The notes beneath the pieces were generated by a model. It ran no database searches and was not told the DNA's origin. It was given only the letters and a program-made list of their open reading frames with translations. From assembly GCF_004216715.1 (NCBI RefSeq), contig NZ_SGXG01000001.1:496001-560000 (forward strand): a stretch of 64,000 bases of DNA, written 5' to 3'. Position numbers and translations under genes: made by a program. The DNA comes from Cecembia calidifontis (GTDB taxonomy: Bacteria; Bacteroidota; Bacteroidia; Cytophagales; Cyclobacteriaceae). This document shows, in pieces, positions 36,501-43,624 of this stretch (positions are counted from its first letter, which is position 1; each line of letters opens with the position of its first letter).

Positions 36501-37883
36501 TGTGATGCTCACTTGTGGCACAGTGATCTCCAGTCGGGTCTGACCTTTTATGGAATCTGGCGCTTCCAAGGGAAAAAGATGGAAATCCTCAATTTTGATT
36601 TCATCTTCTTTGGACGAAAGCAATACAAAATCAGCTGTAATCCAATGAATACTATCTGCCAAAGCCAAATCAACCCCTGATAGCTCCACTTTTGCCTGAT
36701 TGGCATAAAAAAACTGATTTTCCTTTTTGGTTACTTCAGGGCCAACATAAAAATCCTGCATGTTGAAATCAATTCTTTTGGCCCTGATCCTAAACTTATC
36801 GTCTTCTGCTATGCTCCTTTGGGCAAATTCTCCATTTTCAATATCCAGCTTCTTAATCTGAATGGACACCAATATACCATCAATCAAATCGTAAAGCTCA
36901 AAAGGCTTGATCCCCGTTTCCCTTTCCTCACTAGATTTTCGGTTTCCTACAAAAAGATCAAATTTTGGATGTTGAAGTTTCAGGTGTCCGATTTCTACTT
37001 CAGAGGTATAAAAAACCTTATTGATATCTGCATCGCTCAAAAGCAGGTCTTTCAAGCTTGCCTGAAAATAACTTTCTGAAAAACGTGAAAAATCAGGTTC
37101 AATCAATAGGTTTTTAGCCTGAATAAATTGTTCAAGAGACGAAACCTTTAATTGCTGTGCCTTAATATTATGCACGCTATCTGCCAACAACAGCTCAAAA
37201 TTTTCAATTTCAAAAAAGAAACCCTCCGCATTGAATGGTGTTGCAGGTTCTCTATCCTTCAAAAGTTGGATGTTTTTAACCAATAAGCTGGAATTCTCAG
37301 CCTTGATACTTCTCTGCGCAATAAAATTGCGAATAAGTAAATCAGCATTATTGATTTTTAGGGATTTGATGCGAATATCTTGAATGGTGGATTGAAGGAA
37401 TGATTTCTTGATTTCATTCTGAAGTATTTCCAGCGGAGATAATTGAATCTGCTCTTCTCCCTCATCTGAAATTTTCAATCGGAAATCCACCACCGGTGAT
37501 TCCAATTCTATTTTGCCCACGACCAATTCTTTCTTCCTGAGCAGGTAATTGAAGCCCTTTAGGCTGATGCTCGGAAATTCAAGGTTGTAGTAGGCAATAT
37601 TTTCCAGCAATTGGATTTTTTCATCTACTGGATTAATGGTCAAACCTTTAAAGGAAACCCCTCTTTGTAAAAACAGGATATGGAACCTTTCAAAATCTAT
37701 CTCATATTTTTCTTCTGAAGCGGTCCTGACCTTTTCCTTGATATAATTTCTCAGGAAATAATTCGCTCCGAAATAAAAAGACAGCTGAAGAAATAGAAGG
37801 ACTAATACCAAAATCCCAAGAACCCGGATAAACTTCCTTTGATACCACTTTCTTTGAGATCTTTCTTTTGTATTGTCTTCCAT
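33543..37883 (-). CDS. giant AsmA-like membrane-anchored protein with six internal repeats
   Basis: 1,446 residues with one N-terminal membrane helix (about 20-42, VLGILVLVLLFLQLSFYFGA) and the rest predicted periplasmic beta-rich sequence. By reading I find six copies of a module whose best-preserved part is a hydrophobic strand, then ADS(I/V)H or a variant, then an A..V.L strand and a hydrophobic/Pro end. The Asp positions are about 235, 410, 584, 769, 943 and 1114, a period of about 175. The C-terminal part (INAQLGEFDLDLINSIL, GRINSGDWSFTANEREAFGKMKL) resembles AsmA/TamB/DUF748 proteins. A role in lipid transport between the membranes is inference. A Glu-rich linker (SSEEEEEKE) lies near 676. 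Confidence 0.75.
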   Translation of the reverse strand: MEDNTKERSQRKWYQRKFIRVLGILVLVLLFLQLSFYFGANYFLRNYIKEKVRTASEEKYEIDFERFHILFLQRGVSFKGLTINPVDEKIQLLENIAYYNLEFPSISLKGFNYLLRKKELVVGKIELESPVVDFRLKISDEGEEQIQLSPLEILQNEIKKSFLQSTIQDIRIKSLKINNADLLIRNFIAQRSIKAENSSLLVKNIQLLKDREPATPFNAEGFFFEIENFELLLADSVHNIKAQQLKVSSLEQFIQAKNLLIEPDFSRFSESYFQASLKDLLLSDADINKVFYTSEVEIGHLKLQHPKFDLFVGNRKSSEERETGIKPFELYDLIDGILVSIQIKKLDIENGEFAQRSIAEDDKFRIRAKRIDFNMQDFYVGPEVTKKENQFFYANQAKVELSGVDLALADSIHWITADFVLLSSKEDEIKIEDFHLFPLEAPDSIKGQTRLEITVPQVSITQANLKKIYNDGIVDVKDITVEGPEILLKDVKAKQDGSMGFDFSDFYSEYLDAIYVQRFEIKEGSLVVDNRLRVRQDSLSFGKVNLVLENFAIDDDTGTADTRSFFWAENLQLELRDYALKLADNLHMFKADRVYLNTKTSELDIDGFAISHFNPDQTQTALDRYGRTTILDIFVPRFRARGVGIRDAYFDEVLRIDRITVPAPRININKYRAVSSEEEEEKEVDQKEILDLLTNYFREVNIGSLSIQNGTLNYEGFGRDRIKTFSEENVSITVRNFHIHEETDPENVRFLFSEEVDLRLNNYVFNIADGKYNLLAERINFNTAREEIIVSNVRLNPNLNIQDKTRVTANIPELTFRGVDLEAFLFDNSLSLEKVRLLDSKVEVLINNDLQESVRSSARRQRRGRELPKTIDVVSIDTIQAEKAQFNLAFREKGAQRELINTRIDLSIYSFLLDSAKISNGDIAGFFNAMSLGIDEFWLTLNDSIHRITFSKVELDTRYEGVLLNNFRIIPEELSGNPGRPIFSGHIPRALIKTKSLSEIQKSKDLWITELRLFRPDLEIFVDQAKPSGRKEKSIDDKKEILESIQVDEFELVEGKISIFQKDGSKAPQEIKDLNLGFKDLAFNLVDLSGLSRQAILKKDFQLDFPNFQLLLKDSLNSISVGRVAVNNEEIVLRDVSYGPRIGKYHYARKVGYQTDVARIQIPEVRIKKPDLDKLIEQEIMEADLVVLEGIEGEFFRDKRFERPNYVFKPMPQELMKNIGVIAKIDTLLVKDAKIVYLEFPEKGMVPGEIYFSELDALLAPFHLGKGAETYYVRESQLLANAKINGEAPISLQGRLYFDEPYRMNINAQLGEFDLDLINSILKYNAFVRVRAGRINSGDWSFTANEREAFGKMKLLYSGLNLELLEVRTLERGRGRSRILTFVLNTFAVRSNNPRKFIGGTVQSNIYHQRDSDRFIFNYWWRTTVSGLKGSVGLGQPKVPRRKEED

Positions 37884-38040
37884 TACCTAAAATTTCCGAT
37901 GCAAATTTAATACTAATGTCGCTGAAAAATATACCCTTATAAAATGATTCTCCACATAAACTCAAAAAGGCAATCTTACCCAATTCTATTGAACGGGCAA
38001 GATCACCTTCCAGGTTTTCTTTACTATAATTAGTTGATGC

Positions 38041-38062
38041 TGTAGGAGAAGGATTCGAACCT
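38041..38062. repeat. 22-bp direct repeat, copy 1 (T-arm/acceptor sequence)
   Basis: TGTAGGAGAAGGATTCGAAC followed by CT is repeated identically at 38491-38512, 450 bases away. In the minus-strand reading it is the tRNA T-loop and 3' acceptor end, the type of sequence used as an integrase attachment site. No integrase gene is nearby. Confidence 0.75.
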
Positions 38063-38163
38063 CCACGGGGTAGTTAGGCAACACTAGAGCTCTTGGTGCG
38101 CTTTCTCCATGGATCCCCACCCCCGAGACAGGAGGGCTTGTCTGCCAATTTCAACATCCTACA
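38041..38163 (-). tRNA. tRNA-like RNA with an oversized variable region, class unclear
   Basis: On the minus strand TGTAGGA and TCCTACA form a perfect 7-bp acceptor stem. A 3-bp D-stem (TTG/CAA) encloses AAATTGGCAGA, similar to tRNA-Leu. The anticodon arm CCCTC-CTGTCTC-GGGGG reads GTC, an Asp anticodon, with T at position 37. The T-arm is GGAGG-TTCGAAT-CCTTC. Between the anticodon and T-arms lie about 54 bases, far more than any normal variable arm, bounded by GGGG/CCCC. No CCA is encoded, and the following base is G. Whether it works as a tRNA, is a decayed class II tRNA, or is another RNA cannot be settled by reading. Confidence 0.45.
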
Positions 38164-38327
38164 GTGCGGGCCTTTTGATTTAAAAGACAGGTCAAAATTA
38201 ATAAAGCGATTCTTTTTTTAAAATTTTTTCAACACAAATACTATTTTTTTACATTATTTTTATCTAAAACTCATTATAAATGAAATTTCAATAATAAATT
38301 ATAGGATTTCAAGAGACTCATTAAAAA

Positions 38328-38343
38328 TTCCGCAATCGATTTT
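38328..38343. repeat. 16-bp inverted repeat, left arm
   Basis: TTCCGCAATCGATTTT here is the exact reverse complement of AAAATCGATTGCGGAA at 38688-38703; the match resumes with AAT after four mismatched bases. The arms enclose about 345 bases holding the second tRNA-like element and its terminator. No flanking target duplication is evident. Confidence 0.7.
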
Positions 38344-38420
38344 TTCTAATCTGGAGAAGCTATTCCTACAAAATTCTATGTCTTTTACGGTTTCTAAGAA
38401 AATGTTGAGATAAGAAATGA

Positions 38421-38458
38421 AAATAAAAAAAAGCTGTGAAACAAGATTCCACAGCTTT
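38421..38458 (-). terminator. terminator of the second tRNA-like transcript
   Basis: AAAGCTGTG at 38430-38438 pairs perfectly with CACAGCTTT at 38450-38458 over 11 bases. On the minus strand a T-rich run (TTTTTTATTT) follows. It lies 33 bases past the 3' end of the tRNA-like sequence at 38491, which supports minus-strand transcription of that element. Confidence 0.75.
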
Positions 38459-38490
38459 AGTCAATTAACAATAAACCCAAAATAACCTGA

Positions 38491-38549
38491 TGTAGGAGAA
38501 GGATTCGAACCTTCGAGGCAGATACCTCACCAGCGTTTTTCACCCCACA
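38491..38549 (-). ncRNA. second, truncated tRNA-like element (T-arm minihelix)
   Basis: The minus strand gives TGTGGGG and TCCTACA, which pair over 7 positions with two G-U wobbles. A T-arm GAAGG-TTCGAAT-CCTTC is perfect, and a variable-arm-like hairpin GAGG-TATCTG-CCTC lies just before it. The D-arm and anticodon arm are missing: only about 14 bases (TGAAAAACGCTGGT) join the 5' acceptor strand to the hairpin. It shares 22 identical bases with the first element, has its own terminator, and lies inside the 16-bp inverted-repeat segment. It may be a tRNA fragment or a tRNA mimic. Confidence 0.4.
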
Positions 38550-38687
38550 TGTACTATCAATACAATATATCCTTATTGGTGGTTCAAAATTAACCCCGAA
38601 TCTCAAATTTTACAAACTTCACAAAAATTTAAATAAAAAATTACAGATTTTTTATTTTTGTGCTTAAAAAATATAAATTCATTATCG

Positions 38688-38703
38688 AAAATCGATTGCG
38701 GAA
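38688..38703. repeat. 16-bp inverted repeat, right arm
   Basis: AAAATCGATTGCGGAA, exact reverse complement of the left arm at 38328-38343. The DNA outside it, up to the rluD stop at 38826, is AT-rich and contains no believable gene. Confidence 0.7.
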
Positions 38704-38825
38704 GCTCTCACTTTGAAAACTTGATAAAGAAAAACGGGTTTCCAACTCAGATTATAAATAAAATCCTATTCTTAAACCCTTCTAATTTTACCTTTTCAAA
38801 TAAAAAACAATCTTTTTTACAGATT

Positions 38826-39869
38826 TCAGGTTTCAAATTTTACATAATTCTCCCATTTTTCTAAAACTGTGGAAAAATCTTGCGGTAATGCTGCTTCAAA
38901 ATAAAGTTTCTTTTTGGTGACTGGATGGACAAATCCCAAAGACATGGCATGAAGGGCCTGCCGTGGCATGATATCAAAACAGTTCTGGACAAAAGCCTTA
39001 TATTTGGAAAATTGCGTGCCCTTCCTGATTTTATCTCCACCATAGAGCGCATCATTGAAAAGCGGGTGTCCGATAAACTTCATATGGGCCCTGATCTGAT
39101 GTGTCCTTCCCGTTTCCAGATTGCACTGGATCAAAGACACGTACCTCAGCCTTTTCAAAACTTTCCAATGGGTGACTGCGTGTTTCCCTTGACTACCGTC
39201 TGGATAAGCGTCCATGACCTTCCTGTCTTTGGCACTCCTCCCCACATGAGCCCTGATGGTTCCCTCCTCTTCTTTTGGTTCTCCCCATACTAAGGCCAGA
39301 TAGGTCCGGTCAATATGGTGGTGAAAAAACTGATTGGCCAAATCAGTCATAGCCAACTCAGACTTGGCAACGACCAATAAGCCTGAAGTATCCTTATCAA
39401 TTCGGTGAACCAATCCTGGTCTTCCCGTATTTCCCGGCAGTGTTGGCAGTTGATTGAAATAATAAACTAACGCATTGACCAAAGTTCCGGTCCAATTGCC
39501 ATGCGCCGGGTGTACCACCATACTAGCAGGTTTGTTCACTACCAACAAATGCTCATCTTCATAAACGATGTCCAAAGGAATTTTTTCAGGAACGACTTCT
39601 GTATCTCTGGGCGGTTTTTCCAGAAACACCTTGATTTCATCAAATGGCTTGACTTTGTAGTTGGACTTGGTAGGTTTACCATTTACCAGGACATTTCCTG
39701 CCTCTATAGCATTTTGAACCTTATTGCGGGTTGCATTGGCCACTTTGTCCGTCAGAAATTTATCAATTCGGGTCAAACTCTGCCCTTTGTCTACCACAAA
39801 GCTAAAATGCTCAAAGAGTTCTAGCTCTTCTTCCTCGTCAAGAATTTCGTTTTCAAAGTCTTTTGCCAT
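38826..39869 (-). CDS. rluD: RluD-type 23S rRNA pseudouridine synthase
   Basis: 347 residues. The frame is open for 53 more codons upstream, but these overlap the divergent deaminase gene and are unlike the family; the ATG at 39869 (MAKDFENEILDEEEELELFEH) is chosen. An acidic N-terminus is followed by an S4 RNA-binding domain (TRIDKFLTDKVANATRNKVQNAIEAGNVLVNG) and the catalytic domain with GRPGLVHRIDKDTSGLLVVAKS, where the Asp of HRIDKDTSG is the nucleophile, and later LETGRTHQIRAHM. Likely target is helix 69 of 23S rRNA, by family. RluC-like specificity is an alternative. Confidence 0.92.
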   Translation of the reverse strand: MAKDFENEILDEEEELELFEHFSFVVDKGQSLTRIDKFLTDKVANATRNKVQNAIEAGNVLVNGKPTKSNYKVKPFDEIKVFLEKPPRDTEVVPEKIPLDIVYEDEHLLVVNKPASMVVHPAHGNWTGTLVNALVYYFNQLPTLPGNTGRPGLVHRIDKDTSGLLVVAKSELAMTDLANQFFHHHIDRTYLALVWGEPKEEEGTIRAHVGRSAKDRKVMDAYPDGSQGKHAVTHWKVLKRLRYVSLIQCNLETGRTHQIRAHMKFIGHPLFNDALYGGDKIRKGTQFSKYKAFVQNCFDIMPRQALHAMSLGFVHPVTKKKLYFEAALPQDFSTVLEKWENYVKFET

Positions 39870-39929
39870 TCCGCAAAAATAAGGGCATTTGCTAAAGTTT
39901 TTGATATTTGCAGAACAATACCTTTTGCC

Positions 39930-40844
39930 ATGCTGATCCCAAACTCCATTCAAACAGAAATCCTCCTTCATCCACTTTGGGAAAACAAAGGCATTGAACT
40001 GTCTATTAAAAGATTGGATCAGGTCCATCCCAAAGCCTCTGGAAACAAATTTTACAAACTAAAATACAATTTGGAAGAAGCTAAAAAACAAGAAAAAACA
40101 ACCCTTCTGACCTTTGGCGGAGCTTTTTCCAACCATATCTATGCCACAGCAGCAGCAGCGGAATATGCAGGTTTCAAATCCATAGGCATCATCAGGGGTG
40201 AAGAGACTTTACCGCTCAACCCCACACTGCAGGCGGCTCAATCTCATGGAATGGAAATTCACTATATCAGCAGGTCTGCTTATAGAAATAAAAAGGAAGA
40301 TGCATTTATTGAAAATCTAAAAAGACAATTTGGGGATTTCTATTTGGTTCCTGAAGGGGGGACCAATGCGCTGGCTGTAAAAGGCACAACAGAAATCCTT
40401 TTGGAAGAAGATAAAAAATACAGCCATATCTGTACTTCTATAGGAACCGGAGGAACTTTTTCGGGATTGGCCAATAGTATCAGCTTTGGCCAGGAACTTA
40501 TAGGCTTTTCTTCATTAAAGGGAGATTTCATCCATGAAGAAGTAAATTCCCTAATGAAACAATTTGAAGTCATACCTAAAGGCAAGACAAAAATTTTGGA
40601 CCAATACCACTTTGGGGGATACGGTAAGCACAATGAAGAATTGCTGGATTTTATCAGATGGTTTTACAGGGAATTTCAAATCCCATTAGACCCGATTTAT
40701 ACTGGTAAAATGGTCTTCGGAGTGCTAGAACAGATAAAATCCGGAGGGATCCCTTCAGGCTCAAAAGTACTGTTACTTCATACAGGAGGTATTCAAGGTC
40801 TTGCCGGATTCAATCAACGGTTTGGAATTTCACTTCCTTTATGA
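39930..40844 (+). CDS. PLP-dependent ACC deaminase / D-cysteine desulfhydrase family protein
   Basis: 304-residue fold-type II PLP enzyme. The Lys that binds PLP is in HPKASGNKFYKLKYNL, near residue 37. FGGAFSNHIYATAAAA holds the phosphate-stabilising Ser-Asn motif, and CTSIGTGGTFSGLAN is the PLP-phosphate glycine loop. Family members degrade 1-aminocyclopropane-1-carboxylate or D-cysteine; the sequence does not tell which. D-cysteine desulfhydrase seems more plausible for a bacterium without plant association, but this is a guess. Its stop overlaps the convergent AlbA_2 gene by 6 bases. Confidence 0.88.
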   Translation: MLIPNSIQTEILLHPLWENKGIELSIKRLDQVHPKASGNKFYKLKYNLEEAKKQEKTTLLTFGGAFSNHIYATAAAAEYAGFKSIGIIRGEETLPLNPTLQAAQSHGMEIHYISRSAYRNKKEDAFIENLKRQFGDFYLVPEGGTNALAVKGTTEILLEEDKKYSHICTSIGTGGTFSGLANSISFGQELIGFSSLKGDFIHEEVNSLMKQFEVIPKGKTKILDQYHFGGYGKHNEELLDFIRWFYREFQIPLDPIYTGKMVFGVLEQIKSGGIPSGSKVLLLHTGGIQGLAGFNQRFGISLPL

Positions 40845-41477
40845 CTCCTTAGAAATGTAATAGTCCTCTTTTTCCTGCGGAACAATCTGTAAGACATTGG
40901 CCAATACCAACCTCACCAATGTTTTTGAGGCTAAAAATCTGGGCAACCTGGCCAAATCCTGAAAATCCTTAAGTGTAATTTTACCTTTTTCTTCCAAGGC
41001 CTTCATGAGAACGGTTTCCTTTTCGCCATAAGTAAATACCATATCCTGCTGCTTTTTGTCACGCTTGAGAATTTCCCACATCTCCCGACTTGCCTGAATA
41101 CTCCGGTCAGCTACCCTTACAAATGCTCTTTTACGGTTTTGATCCAGGATATAGTGAGGCCTACTTTCTGATTTGGGGATTTGAAATACAGCCACGCCTT
41201 TCTTAGCATTGAACTTGATGACTTCTACTTGATATTGCAGTGATGGCCTCACCAATTCACGGATCGCTTTTTCCATGACAAATACTTCTTCTTCTATAAA
41301 ACGCTGACCACTGACAGTCCCATCATCATCTACCCCAATCAACAAAAAACCGCCCTCGGTATTGGCCATAGCAATGATCTCCCTGACAATTTTATCAGGA
41401 AAGGCAGCCTTCTTTTTGAACTCCACCTTAAGTCCTTCTCCTTGCTGCGCGAGTTTATTGATTTCCTGTAGTGTCAT
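40839..41477 (-). CDS. AlbA_2 (Schlafen-type) domain ATP-binding protein
   Basis: 212 residues. The first 130 or so form an AlbA_2 domain: EGLKVEFKKKAAFPDKIVREIIAMANTEGGFLLIGVDDDGTVSG, with the E-F-K and GGxLxxGVDDDG motifs. A C-terminal winged-helix part follows (GEKETVLMKALEEKGKITLKDFQDL). Such proteins are usually annotated as putative DNA binding or transcriptional regulators; some relatives are part of defence systems, but no partner gene is seen here. Its start is 45 bases from the stop of uvrB, so the two could be cotranscribed. Confidence 0.85.
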   Translation of the reverse strand: MTLQEINKLAQQGEGLKVEFKKKAAFPDKIVREIIAMANTEGGFLLIGVDDDGTVSGQRFIEEEVFVMEKAIRELVRPSLQYQVEVIKFNAKKGVAVFQIPKSESRPHYILDQNRKRAFVRVADRSIQASREMWEILKRDKKQQDMVFTYGEKETVLMKALEEKGKITLKDFQDLARLPRFLASKTLVRLVLANVLQIVPQEKEDYYISKES

Positions 41478-41521
41478 TTCATTTCTTGGAACAGGACCTA
41501 TTTAAATTCTCCAAATATTCA

Positions 41522-43567
41522 TTAGAGTGATCCAGGTCCTCTGTTCAGCTCCTCCAACCTATTTTTCAAACCCTGCCATTCATCTCTTAGCCTGGCAGCT
41601 TCCATGAAGTTCAGCTCTTTGGCTGCTTTTTCCATTTGTTTTTGGGTCTGGGCGATCAGCTTTTCCAGCTTTTCCTTACTCAGGTATTGGACAACAGGAT
41701 CTGCAGCTACCATGGCTTCGGCATCCACCCTTTCTTCATATACTTTGGCATTTTTCTTAGAATCAGCTACAGTGGTCTGTCCCAAGATCTTTTCTTTGGA
41801 TTTACGTACAGTTTGAGGAACGATACCATGTTCCTCATTGTAAGCCATCTGTAATCCTCTTCTTCTCTTGGTTTCGTCAATGGCCATCTGCATAGAATCT
41901 GTGATCGTATCTGCATACATGATCACCTTTCCGTTTTCATTCCTTGCAGCCCTACCAATGGTCTGAACCAAACTCCTTTCATTTCTCAGGAATCCTTCCT
42001 TATCTGCATCTAAAATAGCAACCAAAGAAACTTCCGGAAGATCAAGCCCTTCCCTCAACAAGTTGACCCCTACCAGGACATCAAAGATTCCCAGGCGAAG
42101 CTCACGTAGAATTTCCACCCTATCCAAGGGTTTGACCTCAGAATGAATATACCTGCTTTTCACCCCAGCCCTTTCGAGGAATTTTTGAAGTTCTTCAGCC
42201 ATTCTTTTGGTCAAGGTGGTCACAAGAACCCTGTCCCCCGATTTCACCCTTTCATCTATCTCCTCCAGCAGATCATCAATCTGATTGGCACTTGGCCTGA
42301 CGTCAATAATGGGATCAAGCAGGCCAGTAGGTCTGATGATCTGTTCTACCACGACCCCTTCAGCCTTGTTCAGTTCATAATCTGCCGGAGTGGCACTGAC
42401 ATAAATGATCTGATTGACCAAACTTTCAAATTCATCAAAATTCAAAGGTCTATTGTCCAAGGCAGAAGGCAATCGGAAACCATAGTCCACCAGATTGACC
42501 TTTCTGGCCCTGTCACCTCCCCACATCCCACGTATTTGTGGAAGGGTCACGTGGCTTTCATCTATTACCATCAGGTAATCGTCAGGGAAATAATCCAGCA
42601 AACAGAAGGGTCTGGTCCCAGGTTTCCTCCTGTCAAAATACCTGGAGTAATTTTCAACGCCTGAACAATAGCCTAACTCCCGGATCATTTCCAGGTCAAA
42701 CTCAGTCCGCTCTTTAAGCCTTTTGGCTTCAATCAATTTCATGTCTCTTTCAAAAAATGCCACCTGCGCCATCAGATCATCCTGGATTTCACGGATGGCC
42801 GTTTCGATCACATCCCTTCCTGTAACAAATAGATTTGCAGGAAAGATGGAAATAATCCTTTCATCAGATATTTTTTTCCCACTGATAGGATCAATTCTTT
42901 GGATGGCCTCAATTTCATCACCCCAGAAATAAATCCTGTAAGCAAAATCCGCATAGGCCACAAAAATATCCACAGTATCACCCTTGACCCTGAATGTACC
43001 ATGCGTGAGGTCATTATTCGTCCTACTGTACAGGATGTCCACCAATTTGAAAAGGAGTTGGTTCCTGGGTATCCTGTCTCCCTCCTGCAGACGGATGACA
43101 TTTTTCCCAAATTCATCGGGATTTCCTATACCATAGATACAGGAGACCGAAGCTACAACGATCACATCCCTCCTGCCCGAAAGCAAGGCGGAAGTAGCGC
43201 TTAGCCTGAGTTTCTCTATTTCATCATTGATGGAGAGGTCTTTTTCGATGTAAGTCCCTGATGTGGGAATGAAAGCTTCCGGCTGGTAATAATCGTAATA
43301 GGAGATAAAATACTCCACCGCGTTTTCGGGAAAAAACTGCTTGAACTCACCATACAACTGGGCAGCCAATGTCTTGTTATGACTCAGTACCAATGTTGGC
43401 TTCTGGACCTCTTGGATCACATTGGCAATGGTGAAGGTCTTACCGGATCCGGTAACCCCTAACAGCACCTGTGCCGGATCTCCGTTTTTTATTCCTTCAG
43501 AAAGCTGGGCAATAGCCTGAGGCTGATCCCCTGTCGGCTGGTATTCTGATACAAGTTTAAAGTCCAT
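41522..43567 (-). CDS. uvrB: excinuclease ABC subunit B
   Basis: 681-residue DNA-damage recognition helicase of nucleotide excision repair. Walker A GVTGSGKT near residue 39, beta-hairpin region SYYDYYQPEAFIPTSGTYIEKD, SVSCIYGIGNP, DEAD-like VIDESHVTLPQIRGMWGGDR, helicase motifs GVNLLREGLDLPEVSLVAILDADKEGFLRN and QTIGRAARN, and a C-terminal UVR motif (KELNFMEAARLRDEW) that contacts UvrC. Length is typical. Downstream on the same strand is the AlbA_2 gene. Confidence 0.97.
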   Translation of the reverse strand: MDFKLVSEYQPTGDQPQAIAQLSEGIKNGDPAQVLLGVTGSGKTFTIANVIQEVQKPTLVLSHNKTLAAQLYGEFKQFFPENAVEYFISYYDYYQPEAFIPTSGTYIEKDLSINDEIEKLRLSATSALLSGRRDVIVVASVSCIYGIGNPDEFGKNVIRLQEGDRIPRNQLLFKLVDILYSRTNNDLTHGTFRVKGDTVDIFVAYADFAYRIYFWGDEIEAIQRIDPISGKKISDERIISIFPANLFVTGRDVIETAIREIQDDLMAQVAFFERDMKLIEAKRLKERTEFDLEMIRELGYCSGVENYSRYFDRRKPGTRPFCLLDYFPDDYLMVIDESHVTLPQIRGMWGGDRARKVNLVDYGFRLPSALDNRPLNFDEFESLVNQIIYVSATPADYELNKAEGVVVEQIIRPTGLLDPIIDVRPSANQIDDLLEEIDERVKSGDRVLVTTLTKRMAEELQKFLERAGVKSRYIHSEVKPLDRVEILRELRLGIFDVLVGVNLLREGLDLPEVSLVAILDADKEGFLRNERSLVQTIGRAARNENGKVIMYADTITDSMQMAIDETKRRRGLQMAYNEEHGIVPQTVRKSKEKILGQTTVADSKKNAKVYEERVDAEAMVAADPVVQYLSKEKLEKLIAQTQKQMEKAAKELNFMEAARLRDEWQGLKNRLEELNRGPGSL

Positions 43568-43624
43568 TCCGCTTCAGTCTTAGCAAAGTATAACAAAAAT
43601 CATGGGGCAAAAAGTTTTACCCTT

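Noticed and set aside
38041..38163. Straight call of a functional tRNA-Asp
   Set aside because: Although the loop reads GTC, the base at 37 is T, the D-arm is Leu-like, and the variable region is far too long for a class I tRNA.
38658..38864. 68-codon open frame in the AT-rich DNA next to rluD
   Set aside because: Composition follows the AT-rich background, it covers the right arm of the 16-bp inverted repeat and runs over the rluD end on the other strand; no protein features.
39870..40028. N-terminal extension of rluD
   Set aside because: The 53 extra codons overlap the divergent deaminase gene and do not resemble the S4-domain family start.
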